Of a DNA stretch of 64,000 nt, positions 53,118 through 62,782 are shown one piece after another. Numbering within the stretch: position 1 is the stretch's first letter; each line of letters starts with the position of its first letter. Under the pieces are notes generated by a model. That model did no database searches and was not told where the DNA came from. It was given only the letters and a program-made list of their open reading frames with translations. The DNA is from Candidatus Poribacteria bacterium (GTDB lineage: Bacteria; Poribacteria; WGA-4E; WGA-3G): NCBI GenBank assembly GCA_003635315.1, contig PYJD01000010.1, positions 186,001 to 250,000 of the forward strand, read 5' to 3'. A program made the translations under genes and the position numbers.

Positions 53118-53957
53118 TTGAAACATTTAATACAGATTTTTACTTCTCTTATCATAATATTTAGTAGCTTCAATTCGTTTGCAGATGTTTCTCCACTCTC
53201 TCTCGCTGAACACTATACGAATTTGAAAAATTATGATGCTGCAATCACAGAGTACAAAAGGTTTCTCTTTTTTCATCCAGATGATGATAAAGTTCCAGAA
53301 ATTTATCTTCGAATAGGCACCCTCCATCGAAATCTGGGATTGCTACCAGAAGCGATTGACGCAATCAGACAAGCTGTTATCCGTACTTCAGATAAAGAGC
53401 AGAAGTCTGAGCATCAAATTGATCTTGCTGTAGTACTTATTGCAAATAAGGATTACGATCTTGCGCGTTTGGAATTAATTAAGGTGTTAATTCGTAACCC
53501 CTCTGAAACTTTGTACAAAAGGGCACTTCTTTTACAAGGTGTAACCTATGTTTATCAATTCCGATGGGAAGAAGCACAAGATATATTTAATAGCTACTCA
53601 CAAGATGAGAAACTTGACGAACTTCTCCAGAATGCAGAGAATCTTCCTTATAAATCCAAGTTATCTGCTAAAATCCTATCTGGTATTCTACCGGGAAGTG
53701 GACAGTTCTACGCAGGAAATTGGAAGAGTGGATTGAATGCTCTGGCACTCAATAGTGCTCTTGGATATATAACTATTGACAGTATTTTAGATCAGTATTA
53801 TGTGGATGCAATCATGTGGACCTATTTCATATTTCAACGGTATTATCAAGGGAATTTATATCGAGCAGGTAAAGCAGTTGAAGAATATAATGATGAGATG
53901 AATCGCAGTATTGCTGATCGTATCCTATTACGACTTCAAGAGATTACTAACAAGTAA
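53118..53957 (+). CDS. TPR protein with C-terminal LPGSG membrane domain
   Basis: 279 residues, TTG start. Signal peptide (about 1-23, cut near SFA), four TPR-like helix pairs (about 26-165; NYDAAITEYKRFLFFHPDD), then KILSGILPGSGQFYAGNWKSG with one or two membrane segments. It has the same architecture as the protein at 35419-36303 (TPR, then S-x-x-L-P-G-x-G-x-x-Y-x-G), so they are paralogs, but here no YidD or LolA-like gene is adjacent. Unknown function, probably envelope scaffolding. Confidence 0.72.
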   Translation: MKHLIQIFTSLIIIFSSFNSFADVSPLSLAEHYTNLKNYDAAITEYKRFLFFHPDDDKVPEIYLRIGTLHRNLGLLPEAIDAIRQAVIRTSDKEQKSEHQIDLAVVLIANKDYDLARLELIKVLIRNPSETLYKRALLLQGVTYVYQFRWEEAQDIFNSYSQDEKLDELLQNAENLPYKSKLSAKILSGILPGSGQFYAGNWKSGLNALALNSALGYITIDSILDQYYVDAIMWTYFIFQRYYQGNLYRAGKAVEEYNDEMNRSIADRILLRLQEITNK

Positions 53958-54013
53958 TGGTTTATGCAAGGATGTCGTCATATGGTAGAGTATACAATTT
54001 TTTCTACATACTG

Positions 54014-54085
54014 ACTTGTAGGAGGGAATTCCAATTCCCGATTAACAAAGGGTTTGATCGCGATTCGGAGATCGCTCCTACAAGT
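54014..54085. repeat. 72-bp inverted repeat ending ACTTGTAGGAG/CTCCTACAAGT
   Basis: ACTTGTAGGAG (54014-54024) and CTCCTACAAGT (54075-54085) are perfect complements over 11 bp, with further short palindromes inside (GGAATT-CC-AATTCC, GATCGCGATT). It lies between convergent genes (53957 + and 54164 -), where it could serve as a two-way terminator. Resembles a REP-type intergenic palindrome. Confidence 0.65.
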
Positions 54086-54163
54086 AAGGTGTATAATTAT
54101 GTCAATATTTCACCATAAAACACCTAAATATGAGGGAAGATGTCCGTGTTTGAAATCACCTAC

Positions 54164-56056
54164 TCACGATATATTAGCTGATTTCTTCTGAACATAGGAG
54201 ACAGTTCCAAGGATTCCCAGACCGAGAATAAACATCCAAATCACATTTGTAAATGTAAGAAACGCCGATATAGCCAATAGAATGGTTTCATACCAGTGCG
54301 TTTTCCGTATGTAGTATCCCATCGTCAGTATTGAGAATATAATTGTGCCTACTAATGCAGTCGAAACAGATAATGTATTTTGTAGGAGTGTTCCTTCTAA
54401 TAGGATGTGGGTATATGCAAAAAGAAGGGGCATAATATATAACATTTTTGCAAACTTAAAGCATGCCCAACCCGTCTTCCACGGGTCTGCCCGTGCTATT
54501 GCAGCCCCTGCATATGCCCCCAACGCTACTGGTGGGGTAATATTTGAATCTTGGCTCAGCCAAAAGATTATTAAATGTGCCACTATTACAGAAATGCCGA
54601 TCTCTGTTAATATTGGAACGGCTAACTGTGATGTAATCAAATAAGCAGCTGTTACAGGTATACCCATTCCTAATACTAACGATGCAGCACCGAGAAGTAA
54701 TATAGCGATGGCGCGGTTATCACCCGCTACAGAGAGTATCAATTCTGGGAACATACCACCCAATCCTGTTAAATCAATGACCGCTACAATAATACCAATT
54801 GTTCCAACTGCACCCCCTATGGCGAGTGAGTTTTTCGCTCCTGTTACCATTGCTTCCCAGATACGTTTAGGGGTTAGCCGGGTATCGGTACGGAAGTAGC
54901 TAACTATTATTGTAACGAGTATTGAGAAAAATGCTGATTTATATGCAGAATACCCCTGCATCAGAGAGAATATTAGGGTTATTAAGGGTAATAGATAAAA
55001 CCATCCTGTTCTAAGGAGTGTTGAAAATTTTGGTATTTCATTATCTGGGATGGGTTGAAGACCCTGTTTTTTTGCCTCAAAATGAACCATCACCCATACA
55101 GATAAAAAGTAGAGTACGGCAGGAACAATAGAAATGAGTGCAATCTTGCTATACGGTAATCCTGTTCTCTCTGCGATCAAGAATGCCCCGGCACCCATAA
55201 CGGGAGGTAGAAATTGTCCTCCTACAGAAGCTGATGCTTCAACTGCCCCTGCAATATGTGGACGAAATCCTGTCCTTTTCATAAGGGGAATCGTAAAGGC
55301 ACCAGTTGTAACAGTATTGGCAATAGCACTCCCAGCAACAGAACCGAAGAACCCAGAGGTGACAACTGACACTTTCGCTGCACCACCAATTGACCTTCCT
55401 GTTAAGGACATTGGTAGGTCTATAAAGAACTGTCCTACACCAGATTTCTCTAAGAATGCACCAAAAAAGATGAAAAGAACTACATAAGTTGCCATTACCT
55501 TTGCCATGATGCCGAATATACCATCCTGACCATAGAAGCAGTGTTCAATAATTCGACGCGGGGTAAATCCTTGATGGGAAATGACCTCTGGCATATATCT
55601 ACCAAAAAGGGCGTATAGGATACCAAATGCCGCAATTATCGGTAATCCCCAACCTACTGTACGTCGACTCACCTCTATGCTAATAATGAGTCCTATTGCC
55701 CCCATTACAATATCTAAAGATGTATACTCTCCAGCACGATATGCGATATTAGTGTAATCTACTATCCAATACCCAATTGAGCAGATGCTCAATAAGATTA
55801 GTATGATGTCAAAAATCGACGGTCGTAGGGAAGGGGATTTTGAAGAGAACTTATAGAGTATTCCTATAAGAGAAAATGTGAGGAGTAGGTAGAAACCGAG
55901 ATGATACTGTTCTGATGCAGAACCAAAACCTGCACTATAAATATAGAAACCAACGAAAAAGACTGCAATGATTTCATATATCCATTTTGAAACTCCATGT
56001 AATTCGTTACGATGTGCTTCAAAACCCATTAACTCTTTTGATTCTGTTTGTTCCAT
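54164..56056 (-). CDS. TRAP transporter fused permease (DctQM/4TM-12TM type)
   Basis: About 630 residues from the ATG at 56056 (a GTG at 56080 opens the frame; neither has a strong ribosome site). Some 15-17 membrane helices: the first four (about 20-115) are the small DctQ-like part and the rest the DctM-like permease, with GFFGSVAGSAIANTVTTGAF and SVGGQFLPPVMGAGAFLIAE as family blocks. Fused TRAP permeases take up organic acids with a TAXI-type binding protein, driven by an ion gradient. That binding protein is not in the window. Confidence 0.85.
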   Translation of the reverse strand: MEQTESKELMGFEAHRNELHGVSKWIYEIIAVFFVGFYIYSAGFGSASEQYHLGFYLLLTFSLIGILYKFSSKSPSLRPSIFDIILILLSICSIGYWIVDYTNIAYRAGEYTSLDIVMGAIGLIISIEVSRRTVGWGLPIIAAFGILYALFGRYMPEVISHQGFTPRRIIEHCFYGQDGIFGIMAKVMATYVVLFIFFGAFLEKSGVGQFFIDLPMSLTGRSIGGAAKVSVVTSGFFGSVAGSAIANTVTTGAFTIPLMKRTGFRPHIAGAVEASASVGGQFLPPVMGAGAFLIAERTGLPYSKIALISIVPAVLYFLSVWVMVHFEAKKQGLQPIPDNEIPKFSTLLRTGWFYLLPLITLIFSLMQGYSAYKSAFFSILVTIIVSYFRTDTRLTPKRIWEAMVTGAKNSLAIGGAVGTIGIIVAVIDLTGLGGMFPELILSVAGDNRAIAILLLGAASLVLGMGIPVTAAYLITSQLAVPILTEIGISVIVAHLIIFWLSQDSNITPPVALGAYAGAAIARADPWKTGWACFKFAKMLYIMPLLFAYTHILLEGTLLQNTLSVSTALVGTIIFSILTMGYYIRKTHWYETILLAISAFLTFTNVIWMFILGLGILGTVSYVQKKSANIS

Positions 56057-56190
56057 TTGATTTACTTGCAGCAATAACACCTAAGAATAATATTGGCAAT
56101 CTTCAATACATACTTATCCTATAAGCAATTACTCTATCCTGGATAAGTAGATTTTCCGTCTATATCATAGCCTGTCTATAACCAGCTGAA

Positions 56191-57558
56191 TTAAAAGTTA
56201 GTGCTGACACCAACCATGAATGTGGTCTTATGTATTGGTTCAAACTCAGAGATTCCATCATCTGTTTCAACACGTCTGAACCGATATTCTTTTATAAGAA
56301 TTGTTTCAACTGGTGGGAAAATGGCATAACGGATCTCAAGATTGAGCGCAGATTTCTCATCTAAATCAATGAGATCTTGAAAAAAGTTGTTGTTGCTATC
56401 ATGTCCAATATTCCTCTTGGTATAATAGGCGCGGAAGCCGAGACGTGGTATCAATCCTGATTCTGAAACACCTAAGTATATCTTTGAGGTGTTATTACTA
56501 TAATTTTCAAATGCGGATAAGAAATAAAGTTGTTTCAGTGGATGCCAAATGAGTTGTGTAAAAACACCTTGTCTTGCACCAATATCATTATCCAACCCCC
56601 AAAACACTGGCATACCAGTTTCATAAGTATAGTCAAATACACCAGGTATATATCCATCACTAAGAATACGATACTCAAACTTAAACAATGCTTTAGTATG
56701 TGCAAAACCTATACCGACAGCATTACCCCAGGCTAATTCTGAGGTTGCTTCCTCATCATCTATTTTTGTTTGTTTAATGTTAAGAAAATCAATTTTTGAT
56801 GGGGGATTTAATACAGCATAGTCATTATATAGATCCAATCTAAATGTACTTGTTTCATAAATTGGGAAACCGATATCACCACCAACTACATTAAGGGGTT
56901 CTTCATTATCATCAGATGAATCTGGGTCAATGTCAGTTAGATATGTTCCACCAATTTCAAACCGTGTTAAGAGATTGTTGTTTTCAGTCTGTAATAAAGG
57001 TCTGACGAAACCCCTTCCTCCGAAGATTGTAGGATTACCGAGATCATTAACCATCGTTTCGATGCCGTACCTATTATCCGATTCTCTCAAATTCAGGTGT
57101 AATCCTCGTCGATCATGATTGGCATATCCGGACATAATTGATCCATGTCCGATAGTTAGATAATCGAATTCACCTAAGCGAAAATAAAATGGGTCATAAG
57201 GACCACCATAACTGATATACCGAATTAATCGTAACCAAGTACTCGGACTATCCCAAATTTCCCCATCTTCAGCAAGGAATTGGTCTTCCCCACTTTCAGC
57301 ATAAGGATTGTAAAGCAGAACAAGATCAAACCCTAAACCAACTTTTCCTAACGGAATCTCAGGTTGTAGTTGGAGTCGTACATACGCATCCCCATTAATA
57401 AAAGTTAATCCTCCCCCATAGTATCCACTTGTTAGGAAATTCTGTTCAGCATAAGGTGTTAAGAGTTCTTGTGCTGAAATCGACTGTCTTAGGAATACAA
57501 TGGAGAAAAATGAAATGGCAACAAGAGTGATGAAATTTGAGATTCTACTATCAACAAT
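56191..57558 (-). CDS. Outer-membrane beta-barrel protein, start codon non-canonical
   Basis: The open frame runs without interruption from the stop at 57598 to 56191, but its first ATG (57135) falls in the middle of the protein. Upstream in frame are SNFITLVAISFFSIVFLRQS then ISAQELLTPYAE, a clear signal peptide, and strands such as GGLTFINGDAYVRLQL. The only possible starts are ATT (57558), ATA (57561) or ATC; ATT overlaps the ATPase stop by one base. From ATT the protein has about 455 residues with amphipathic strands to a C-terminal Phe (VGVSTNF). A start-proximal frameshift is the alternative. Function: outer-membrane channel or surface protein linked to the ABC genes. Confidence 0.6.
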   Translation of the reverse strand: MVDSRISNFITLVAISFFSIVFLRQSISAQELLTPYAEQNFLTSGYYGGGLTFINGDAYVRLQLQPEIPLGKVGLGFDLVLLYNPYAESGEDQFLAEDGEIWDSPSTWLRLIRYISYGGPYDPFYFRLGEFDYLTIGHGSIMSGYANHDRRGLHLNLRESDNRYGIETMVNDLGNPTIFGGRGFVRPLLQTENNNLLTRFEIGGTYLTDIDPDSSDDNEEPLNVVGGDIGFPIYETSTFRLDLYNDYAVLNPPSKIDFLNIKQTKIDDEEATSELAWGNAVGIGFAHTKALFKFEYRILSDGYIPGVFDYTYETGMPVFWGLDNDIGARQGVFTQLIWHPLKQLYFLSAFENYSNNTSKIYLGVSESGLIPRLGFRAYYTKRNIGHDSNNNFFQDLIDLDEKSALNLEIRYAIFPPVETILIKEYRFRRVETDDGISEFEPIHKTTFMVGVSTNF

Positions 57559-58232
57559 TATGATGTTATTATCCTTCCATCTTTCATATGAATAACTCTA
57601 TCAGCATTTTCTTTTAACCCTTCATGGTGGGTTACGATAGCTATTGTGGTTTGTTGTTCTTGTCGTATTTCCTGTATTAAGTTCATCATGTTATCGCTTT
57701 GTCGACTATCTAAATTGGCAGTTGGCTCATCTGCAAATATAATTTTCGGTCTATTGGAAAGTGCTCGTGCAAATGAGACACGTTGTTTCTCACCACCTGA
57801 CATTTGGGCAGGTCGATGATGTAAACGTTCACTCAAACCTACTCGTGTCAATAATTCTATTGCACGTTTTTCTGATTCAATACGGTTTGTTTTTGTAATA
57901 TCCATAGCAACCATTACATTTTCAAACGCAGTTAGATAAGGCAACAGATGAAATAACTGAAATACAAACCCAATTTTTTCACGACGAATCACACTCAAAT
58001 CCTGTTTATCTGGATCAATCACTTCACCATCAATTCGCAACTCACCAGAATCCGGTGTTAGAATACATCCAAGAAGGCTAATCAGAGTAGTCTTACCACA
58101 CCCACTATCTCCCATTATCATAACTAATTCACCTTCTTCTATTTGGATATCAACAGAATTAATTGCGGTAACAGCGGCATCTCCTATACCAAATTGTTTA
58201 TTTAATCCCATTCCTTCTATGATAGTAGCCAT
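57558..58232 (-). CDS. ABC transporter ATP-binding protein (LolD/MacB type)
   Basis: 224 residues. Walker A GDSGCGKTTL, Q-loop GFVFQLFHLLPYL, signature MSGGEKQRVSFARAL, Walker B IIFADEPTANLD and H-loop VTHHEG are all intact. It belongs to the LolD/MacB/FtsE-like export group and powers the FtsX-family permease encoded about 190 bases upstream. AGGAAT precedes the ATG. The stop touches the beta-barrel gene. Confidence 0.9.
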   Translation of the reverse strand: MATIIEGMGLNKQFGIGDAAVTAINSVDIQIEEGELVMIMGDSGCGKTTLISLLGCILTPDSGELRIDGEVIDPDKQDLSVIRREKIGFVFQLFHLLPYLTAFENVMVAMDITKTNRIESEKRAIELLTRVGLSERLHHRPAQMSGGEKQRVSFARALSNRPKIIFADEPTANLDSRQSDNMMNLIQEIRQEQQTTIAIVTHHEGLKENADRVIHMKDGRIITS

Positions 58233-58422
58233 AATTAATTCCTTATAAACGTGAGCCGGTCCTAAGAGAAATGTTGACTGATAATATCCTTACATCGGAT
58301 GTTTGTTTCAAAAGAAAACACCTAACAGAGTTTGGAGAATGTCAAATTAAACTGTTCTCATTACAGATACATCGGTTCGGTGAGAATACGATACCTACAA
58401 GTATGAGAAAACCTTATTGTTA

Positions 58423-59619
58423 TTATGCATCCGATAATGCAAAAGTCTGAACCTGTGGTGTATAACCCATATCAATTTCACCCCGAAATGCAATCATGGG
58501 ATCAACACCAATCGCTTTACGTGCTGCAAGATAACCGCTACCACAGCAAACAATTATACTAATGGCAGCAACAATGATTGACTCAGTAAAGTTTATTGCA
58601 ACAAAGATCGGAGCTGCTGCTGCGAAAATATAGGATAGGCAAAAACCTATTAACACGCCGACAACTGAGATAATAAAAACCTGTTTGAGTAATAGCGACA
58701 TAACGTACTGATTGGATCCTCCTATTGCTTTTAAGACACCAATTTCTTGTGTCTTTTCAAGCATCGTTACATACGTAATCATGCCAATCAATAAACCGGA
58801 TGCTATCCACAACATAACTCGTAGAAATTGTACCGCTTTCATCGGTTCATCAACATAATATCCAATAATATCATCAAGCGTTTGTTTTACAGTACGTGCT
58901 TCAATAGCATCTGAAGCATCTAAATTAGCTGCAATTGTAGCAGATTGATTTGTGGTTCCAGGTATTACACTTGGTTTTGATTTTGCAATCATCATGTTAA
59001 CACGAGGATAGTTCCCAAGAAGAACTTTTTGTGCAACCCTAACATCCATAAAAAGTAAGGGTGTATCTAATACAAACATAAGGCTTTTTGTTTTCCCAAC
59101 GACTTTTACAGTGTCGGTACCGATAGTAATTTGCTCACCGATCTGAATCCCCATCTTTTCATCAACAATTACTTCATCAGGGACAGGATCTTCGGGGCGG
59201 TAATCCTCAAATTGACTTGATTGGAACATTCTTCCTTCAATTACCCCGGTTGGACCACCAAGTTTATCAGCCATATATCCAACAATAATAGCTTTAGTAG
59301 ACTTGCCCCGTATCAACGGACGCGCTTGTGCAAAAATCAATGGCGATACAGATCCTTTTTCTAAGTCTTGTGAGGCATTCAATGGAGCCATATTTTCTTC
59401 TATGAGTAGTGAAAATCCTATAAATGCCCCACCAGATCCTTCTGCTGAAATCCAAATATCCGCGCCTGTTGATTTCACATACTGCTGTGCTTGAATACGC
59501 ATTCCGTGCATGATACCACCCAATAAAAGGATGAGTGAAACCAACACTGTGATACCTACAGAGGTAAGTATCACACGGGTGCGTCTGTATCGCATATCTT
59601 TGAGAAAAAGTGTATTCAT
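58423..59619 (-). CDS. FtsX-family ABC transporter permease
   Basis: 398 residues. One N-terminal helix (about 13-35), a MacB-like periplasmic domain (about 40-260; GADIWISAEGSGG...), and three C-terminal helices (about 265-385) with the coupling segment EKTQEIGVLKAIGGS. Together with the LolD-like ATPase and the beta-barrel downstream it looks like a membrane export unit. GGTAG is a weak ribosome site. Confidence 0.85.
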   Translation of the reverse strand: MNTLFLKDMRYRRTRVILTSVGITVLVSLILLLGGIMHGMRIQAQQYVKSTGADIWISAEGSGGAFIGFSLLIEENMAPLNASQDLEKGSVSPLIFAQARPLIRGKSTKAIIVGYMADKLGGPTGVIEGRMFQSSQFEDYRPEDPVPDEVIVDEKMGIQIGEQITIGTDTVKVVGKTKSLMFVLDTPLLFMDVRVAQKVLLGNYPRVNMMIAKSKPSVIPGTTNQSATIAANLDASDAIEARTVKQTLDDIIGYYVDEPMKAVQFLRVMLWIASGLLIGMITYVTMLEKTQEIGVLKAIGGSNQYVMSLLLKQVFIISVVGVLIGFCLSYIFAAAAPIFVAINFTESIIVAAISIIVCCGSGYLAARKAIGVDPMIAFRGEIDMGYTPQVQTFALSDA

Positions 59620-59632
59620 CTATCTACCTATA

Positions 59633-60526
59633 TTATGAGGAAAGTCTTTCTGGCATAATCTGTCTTTTACGTCTGTGGAGTTGAACATGATTATTATATG
59701 TCCCAACATCTGAATCTGTACCTAATTCACGGTCTAAGAAAAGAGGAAATTCGGATGCAGGTGGTTTGGCATTATGGTAAGCATGGTTATAACTCCGCAT
59801 AATGATGCGTTGTTCACGGTTTAGTGTATCTAACCATTCTGGCGATGAATGAAACCGATCAGCAGGTGTTACCCAAGATGGACAATAAGCCACAAAGATG
59901 TTGTAACGTACAACATCACTTTCGTTAGTCTCCACTCGATGCCAAATACTGGAATGCATAACTGTCATAGTGCCTTTCTGTAGACAAACAATCTTTTCTC
60001 CAGGAATACTCTCATGTGTATCGTAACCATCCATATACTGGTGACGATGACTACCCGGTAATACTACGAGATTCCCCATCTTTTCATCTGGTAGATCTGT
60101 TAGCCAATATCCTATTTTGATTTGCAAGGGTAATTGTGGTGAGAAGACTCCGTAAGGAAGTGCACGTGCTCCATCTGGATGCCATTGGTTATACTGTTTG
60201 CCACCTGGTGGACGAAGGAAAAATTGACTCTGATGCAATTTCAAGAGTTCCCCAAACAGGTCATAGGCATAACCCACATGTCGTTCATGGTCTATTAAAT
60301 TTGAAAAAACTGGATCACGTTCGACGATATTTTCAACATGGAGATATCCTCCTGGTGTATATTTCGGATTGTTAGCAGCCGATCTATCTATTGCATCCTT
60401 ATATATCTGGATATCTGTATCAGAAATTGCGTTTTCAATAAAGATGATACCGTCTTCATTGAATGTTTCCCATTGCTCAGGTGTGAATCCTGGTGGGGCA
60501 ATTCGGTATTTCTCTTGCTTATCCAT
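59633..60526 (-). CDS. Phytanoyl-CoA dioxygenase (PhyH) family protein
   Basis: 297 residues, GGAGAGA before the ATG. Fe ligands: WHPDGARAL gives His and Asp, SSIWHRVETN the distal His. Arg in VVRYNIF should bind 2-oxoglutarate. YWLTDLPDEKMGNLVVLPGSHRH (shown in part: LPGSHRH) is the family strand before the distal His. Substrate unknown. It begins 13 bases upstream of the permease gene on the same strand and may be in its transcript. Confidence 0.85.
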   Translation of the reverse strand: MDKQEKYRIAPPGFTPEQWETFNEDGIIFIENAISDTDIQIYKDAIDRSAANNPKYTPGGYLHVENIVERDPVFSNLIDHERHVGYAYDLFGELLKLHQSQFFLRPPGGKQYNQWHPDGARALPYGVFSPQLPLQIKIGYWLTDLPDEKMGNLVVLPGSHRHQYMDGYDTHESIPGEKIVCLQKGTMTVMHSSIWHRVETNESDVVRYNIFVAYCPSWVTPADRFHSSPEWLDTLNREQRIIMRSYNHAYHNAKPPASEFPLFLDRELGTDSDVGTYNNHVQLHRRKRQIMPERLSS

Positions 60527-61340
60527 AAAATCTCTCCAGATTGAATTTATTCTGATTCTACCTCATTATGATAACCTATCATCTTGAGGACATTATATAC
60601 AATCACGATTCCAAGGATCATATTTGAAACAATCGCTAAAAGATTAAGTGTCGAGTAAACAATAGCTTAATAAATCTAATTCAATCAACATATCAAATGT
60701 TCTTCTTTTCAAAAATAAATTTAGTGACTATAAAAGTTGGCTATAACCGCCAAAGTTATTTTCTCATTCAAACCAGAAACAGATTGTCAGCCTCCAAATG
60801 GGGTAATTATTCACGAAACTGAATCTATGCAATCACATAATATCTTTGCTGTTTTCGTTGAATAAATTAACACATTTTGACACTGAATCAACCAGTTAGG
60901 GTGAACGTCTCAATTGACGGTTATAGGTTAAAATAATGATATAGATAGATTCAATAGTAGACAATGGTAATACAACATGGTGTAAATACCGAACTGATCT
61001 AACTATTTAACAAGGATATTATGTATTGAAACACTAAGACATTAGTCAAAATCAAGTAATAAATAGCAAAATCTATGCCAGTCTAACTCTTATGGACATA
61101 GCCATATTCTATATAATATTTCAATCTAACTGCCCTAATTAGTGCATTATATCAACAGATTTGCACATCTTAGTGCAGAGTCAGAATCCTTTCGATGTCC
61201 AATTATCAGAGTTTCTCTATTCGGTTGAAATCTCTATTATAAAGGGGTTTGCCATCAGTTGTAGGGAAAATATCCAACCTATTTATCCTTAAGTATCTAT
61301 CAAAATTATACGCTTATAGGTATATAAAATTTGGCATTAA
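60527..61340. other. Gene-free AT-rich region
   Basis: 814 bases. No frame with gene-like composition or ribosome site on either strand, no tRNA, and none of the repeat families of this window could be identified. A Glu/Ile-like antisense frame at 60369-60587 is only a shadow of the PhyH gene. Confidence 0.45.
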
Positions 61341-62738
61341 TTACCTAATCCTCTTGTTCAAAATATCTGTTAACTGAGGGTGTATTTTTACCTTATACGG
61401 TTCAGCACAATTCAAACCTTTATGTGCTTCACGGAGTCTTGAGAGACCATTATTTGTCTGTTCTTGAATATCTTTCAGGTGTGGGAAATTATATACCAAT
61501 TCTCCATCCTTGACAATTGGTATTAAAAGCGTCTCCCCATCAGAAATAGGTTCATCCCACAATGCTATAATGTCTGTACTATAGAACCCATCCGAGTCAA
61601 TATATCTATATACCTGTTTTCTCCCAGGAAGAGTTGCTTTCTCCGGTTCATCCAAAGCTAACTTACCCACTGAAACTCCGTCTTTTTCAACTAATTTATA
61701 CACACCACCAAGTGCTGCGACACCCCCTTGTTTGACATCTGAGGTGTCACCTGTCGAAAGACGTGTACCGACACCAAAACTATCTATAGGAGCTCCTTCC
61801 TGTAGTAATGATTGAATGTAAAATTCATCCAGTTCATGACTTGCTACAATCTTAACATAATTCAAACCCTTACTATCAAGGACACTCCGCACCTTGTTAC
61901 TGAGGATCAACAGATTTCCGCTGTCTAACCTTACTGCTTGTAATTTTGCCCCATTAGCTTCCATCTCATGAGCAACGATACAAGCATTTTTTGCCCCTTC
62001 AATTGTATCATAGGTATCAATAAGCAATGTCGTATTATGAGGAAAAACATTAGCATAATTTCTAAAGGCTTCGATTTCTGTTTTGCGTTCTAATACGAAT
62101 TTATGTGACATAGTCCCAACAAAAGGTATATTAAAATATCGTCCTGCCTGGACAAGAGAAGTACCACTTACCCCACCGATGTAAGAAGCACGTGCAGCTA
62201 AAATACCCGCATCCCTTCCGTGTGCACGTCTGGCGCCAAAATCGTATACTGGTTTTCCTTGTGCTGCATATACAAGACGAGAGGCTTTAGTTGCAATCAG
62301 CGTTTGAAAATTCATTACACATAACAAGTAAGTCTCAAATAACTGTATATCCCTTGAACTGCCCGTGACGTTTATGATAGGTTCATTTGGGAATACAAGT
62401 GTCCCTTCTGGGACTGCATAAATTGAACCATCAAATCGGAAATTCTTTAACGATTGGAGGTAATCATAGTTCAAGTTCCCATTTTCTAATAACCAATTGA
62501 GAATCTCATCTGAGAATTGAAGATGCAGTACATAATGAATTACTTGTTCAAGCCCTGCAGCAATGAGATATTCACCTTGTGGAATAGTACGGACATAGTA
62601 ATTGGCAGTAACGGTTGCATTGTTATTGTTAATAAAATTAGCTTGCCCCATGGTGAGTTGATAGTAATCAAGAAACAGTGCTGTATCTGATTCAGATAAT
62701 AACGCTGAAATTGGGGGGAAATGTAGATCAGGGTGCAT
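61341..62738 (-). CDS. pncB: Nicotinate phosphoribosyltransferase
   Basis: 465 residues. Makes nicotinate mononucleotide from nicotinate and PRPP with ATP in the NAD salvage pathway. DYYQLTMGQANF near the N-terminus, DFGARRAHGRDAG in the middle, GTMSHKFVL (catalytic His region) and LLIDTYDTIEGAKNA, then LQAVRLDSGNLL and SGVGTRL-like FGVGTRLSTG bind phosphoribosyl groups. Length and motifs fit the pncB (NAPRTase) family rather than Nampt. No other NAD gene adjoins. Confidence 0.92.
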   Translation of the reverse strand: MHPDLHFPPISALLSESDTALFLDYYQLTMGQANFINNNNATVTANYYVRTIPQGEYLIAAGLEQVIHYVLHLQFSDEILNWLLENGNLNYDYLQSLKNFRFDGSIYAVPEGTLVFPNEPIINVTGSSRDIQLFETYLLCVMNFQTLIATKASRLVYAAQGKPVYDFGARRAHGRDAGILAARASYIGGVSGTSLVQAGRYFNIPFVGTMSHKFVLERKTEIEAFRNYANVFPHNTTLLIDTYDTIEGAKNACIVAHEMEANGAKLQAVRLDSGNLLILSNKVRSVLDSKGLNYVKIVASHELDEFYIQSLLQEGAPIDSFGVGTRLSTGDTSDVKQGGVAALGGVYKLVEKDGVSVGKLALDEPEKATLPGRKQVYRYIDSDGFYSTDIIALWDEPISDGETLLIPIVKDGELVYNFPHLKDIQEQTNNGLSRLREAHKGLNCAEPYKVKIHPQLTDILNKRIR

Positions 62739-62782
62739 AGTTGTAATTGGGACTCAATGGACTTGTGTCATAAGCTTAGAGA

